NCBI GenBank assembly: GCA_964641665.1
Contig: CAZXKO010000077.1
Coordinates: 1-64,000, forward strand
Reading direction: 5' to 3'
Source of the DNA: Gp1-AA133 sp964641665
GTDB taxonomy: Bacteria > Acidobacteriota > Terriglobia > Terriglobales > Acidobacteriaceae
DNA: 64,000 nucleotides
Of this stretch, positions 62,098 to 64,000 are shown one piece after another. The notes below the pieces were generated by a model. It searched no databases and had not been told where the DNA came from. It saw nothing but the letters and a program-made list of their open reading frames with translations. Made by a program: the position numbers and the translations under genes. The first letter of the stretch is position 1, and each line of letters starts with the position of its first letter.

Positions 62098-63646
62098 GGC
62101 CGGGAGGGCCAAAGCTGGCCATCAACTCCCCTTCCACCATATCCTCGACCCACGCCCGCACCCAACGGTTGGGGCTGTGTTTCCCCCGCAGACGCAAAGG
62201 CAAGTAATTCTCCGTGAGTGCTTCCGTCCACTCCCCGTCGAACGCGTTCAGCGTGATCGCCTCCACGGTCGCTCCCACGAACTTTCGCATAAAAGCCGTC
62301 TTTTTCTCCCCTGCCAATACCCGCAGCATGCGGTTCCGCTCGCGTGCCACCCGCACGGGTATCTGTCGGCTCATGTCTGCCGCCGGTGTTCCCGGCCGCG
62401 CCGAATACGTGAACACATGCAGATAGGTTAGGGGAAGCTCCTCCACCATGCGCCGGGTTTCTTCGAACTCCGCGTCGGTCTCCCCCGGGAATCCCACCAT
62501 CACGTCCGCCCCGATGGCGGCAGTCGGCATAGCCGCTCGAATTTTTTCGATTTTCTCCCGGTAATGCCGTGGACGATACTTTCGGTGCATCCTCCGCAAC
62601 ACCGCGTCGCTGCCGGACTGCATCGGCACGTGCGCGTGCTTCGCGATGCGCGCAGAACCTGCTACCAGCCCAATCAACTCATCGCTCCAATCCATGGGCT
62701 CGACCGAGCTGATGCGGAGCTTTTCGAGCGAGGTGTGGTCGAGGATGGTACGGACGAGGTCTTCGAAGCCCGGTCGTTGGTCGTTCGTCGTTGGTCGTTG
62801 GCCAACCACGAGCTCTGTATCCAGCAGCCCCGAGTTCTTTGCGACCGAGACGGCGCTTGCGCCAACTAACTCCGCATGGGGATGGTTTCGCTGAGAGCTG
62901 ACGACAGCAAGCTGGTGGCTATCCTCGAGATCCCTTCCCCATCTCCCCAGATTGATTCCGGAAATCACCAGTTCGCGGTATCCGGAGGCAACCAGCGCGT
63001 CCACCTCGCGAAGAATCTGCTCCAGCTTCATCGACCGGCTTTGTCCCCTCACGTACGGAATCACGCAGAACGAACACCGGTTATTGCATCCATCCTGCAC
63101 CTTAAGGTTAGGGCGCGTCCGCTCGTTCGCCGCATCGAACACCGGAGCAGCCAGCAGTTCCGTGTGCGCAAAAATGTCGGAGACAAAGATCGGCCGTTGG
63201 TCGTCGACCGTCGGAGGTACGCTTCCCTCGGCCGAAACGCCGGCCAGCCGTGCCAGCGGGAAGAATCCACGACTACCATCGGTGTCCTCGGAGCACTCAG
63301 TGGCATACCTGTGCCCGGTCGTAATTTCAGCCAGCCGATGCTTGTGGGAGTTTCCGATTACCTGCGCCACGCCCGGCAAGGCCGCAAGCTCCCCCGGGGA
63401 CCGTTGCGCATAGCATCCGGTCACCACGATCCGCGCCTGGGGGTTCTCCCGATGGACACGACGGATCGCGACGCGAGCGTCCTGGTCTGCCGACGCCGTT
63501 ACCGTGCACGTATTGAGGACGACGACCTCGGCGTCCCTCGCTTGCGCGACTCGCGCCCAGCCGCGCTCTTCGAACTGCCGTTCGATCGCCGCCCCATCGG
63601 CTTGCGTCGCACGGCAGCCAAAATTCTGTACGTGAAAACTGGCCAC
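62087..63646 (-). CDS. mtaB: tRNA t6A37 methylthiotransferase MtaB with an in-frame insert
   Basis: Radical SAM enzyme making ms2t6A at tRNA position 37. I take GTG 63646 (VASFHVQNFGCRATQ) as start; an upstream GTG at 63667 is possible. About 519 residues against about 450 for relatives. N-terminal MTTase domain with three Fe-S cysteines (FGCRAT, LNTCTVT, VTGCYAQ), radical SAM motif C-N-N-R-C-S-F-C near residue 190, and a C-terminal TRAM domain. Between GRWGRDL and FEDLVRTIL about 50 extra residues (62,771-62,920) include VVGQRPTTNDQRP, encoded by the GTCGTTGGTCGT-type repeat. A shorter extra piece with PTVDDQRP lies near 63,190-63,215. Confidence 0.93.
   Translation of the reverse strand: MASFHVQNFGCRATQADGAAIERQFEERGWARVAQARDAEVVVLNTCTVTASADQDARVAIRRVHRENPQARIVVTGCYAQRSPGELAALPGVAQVIGNSHKHRLAEITTGHRYATECSEDTDGSRGFFPLARLAGVSAEGSVPPTVDDQRPIFVSDIFAHTELLAAPVFDAANERTRPNLKVQDGCNNRCSFCVIPYVRGQSRSMKLEQILREVDALVASGYRELVISGINLGRWGRDLEDSHQLAVVSSQRNHPHAELVGASAVSVAKNSGLLDTELVVGQRPTTNDQRPGFEDLVRTILDHTSLEKLRISSVEPMDWSDELIGLVAGSARIAKHAHVPMQSGSDAVLRRMHRKYRPRHYREKIEKIRAAMPTAAIGADVMVGFPGETDAEFEETRRMVEELPLTYLHVFTYSARPGTPAADMSRQIPVRVARERNRMLRVLAGEKKTAFMRKFVGATVEAITLNAFDGEWTEALTENYLPLRLRGKHSPNRWVRAWVEDMVEGELMASFGPPGLSL
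62771..62920. repeat. In-frame insert in mtaB carrying GGTCGTTGGTCGT repeats
   Basis: About 150 bases (50 codons) interrupt a normally short loop of MtaB. Its left end (62,772-62,806) is GGTCGTTGGTCGTTCGTCG and further GTTGGTCGTTGG units, the same simple repeat as at 15,672-15,710. The insert keeps the frame and contains no stop. Confidence 0.7.
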
Positions 63647-63782
63647 GGTACTATAGTAGCAGCGCACCCAGGCCAGTTCCGACTCACCAAGGGATTTCTG
63701 TCTGAACTTTCACTTGCAGACACGCTCTCAAGCGTGCTGTAACTGTCATTTTGCGTCTCAAAATTTTGTGAGGGTCTCTCGG

Positions 63783-64000
63783 ATGAAACGGCGGCTGCTT
63801 CTGGTCGACGACGATCAGGCGGTTCTGTTGACCCTGAAAGCGGTACTTGAGCTGAACCACTTTGACGTCGACACTGCTTTTTCCGGCGCGGAGGCCCGCA
63901 AGAAGTTGCGGACACACGAATACGAAATGGTCATCACCGACGTCAGCATGGAAACCGACGACGCCGGACTGGAAGTTTTGCGCGAGGCGCGCGCCCAGAG
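63783..64000 (+). CDS. Response regulator receiver-domain protein (partial, runs off the end)
   Basis: ATG 63783 (about 12 bases after GAGGG) begins a receiver domain: LLLVDDDQAVLLTL with the acidic pocket DDD, then VITDVSM, where the Asp in TDV is the phosphorylation site, followed by GLEVLREARA. The partner histidine kinase and the output domain are beyond the window. It lies 137 bases from the divergent mtaB start. Confidence 0.9.
   Translation, partial: MKRRLLLVDDDQAVLLTLKAVLELNHFDVDTAFSGAEARKKLRTHEYEMVITDVSMETDDAGLEVLREARAQ

Overview
The window reads as a chromosome segment of an Acidobacteriota bacterium, most likely class Terriglobia (Koribacter/Sulfotelmatobacter-like). This rests on gene families: three VWA-domain proteins of the Acidobacteria-specific type, a Ser/Thr kinase fused to a TolB-like propeller, an ECF sigma/FecR pair, an M13 peptidase, an MtaB of acidobacterial type, and several small lineage-typical hypothetical proteins. 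Base composition is high in G+C, with long antisense ORFs over many genes. No species can be named from sequence alone.

Layout. 1-1,320: accessory-looking end with two small overlapping genes and a 3' tRNA-Thr fragment that resembles an integration scar. 1,375-9,641: glutathione peroxidase, an HTH-TPR protein, a FAD monooxygenase, acyl-CoA dehydrogenase, small membrane/secreted proteins and a [2Fe-2S] thioredoxin-like ferredoxin. 9,651-15,662: cell-wall amidase, lytic transglycosylase, a frameshifted membrane protein, a Rieske oxygenase, a SpoIIAA-like protein. 15,809-20,770: alaS, recX and pilT, all on the minus strand. 20,975-26,610: DinB-like protein, ilvE, LysM glycoside hydrolase, stand-alone ClpB-type ATPase, MglA GTPase. 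26,779-34,411: VWA proteins, GNAT acetyltransferase, HEAT-repeat protein, serine beta-lactamase-like hydrolase. 34,506-45,056: minus-strand housekeeping block infC-rpmI-rplT-pheS-pheT, then an aminotransferase, a coiled-coil (ZapB-like) gene, zapA, a candidate 6S RNA, lgt and rluD. 45,302-51,801: mostly hypothetical genes, a bacterial C2H2 zinc-finger protein and an EamA transporter. 52,062-64,000: FecR/ECF sigma pair, Ser/Thr kinase, M13 peptidase, alditol-oxidase-like flavoprotein, acyltransferase, mtaB and the start of a response regulator.

Two patterns cut across the window. First, a dispersed palindromic repeat found between recX and pilT is also present, in frame, inside alaS; mtaB carries another in-frame insertion made partly of the GTCGTTGGTCGT-type repeat seen between genes. 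This recalls palindromic elements that invade coding genes. Second, at least six single-base frameshifts interrupt otherwise convincing genes (near 13,635, 39,375, 45,380, 45,755, 54,685 and 61,785). Their number and independence suggest uncorrected sequencing errors more than real pseudogenes, so these genes should be checked before being called dead.
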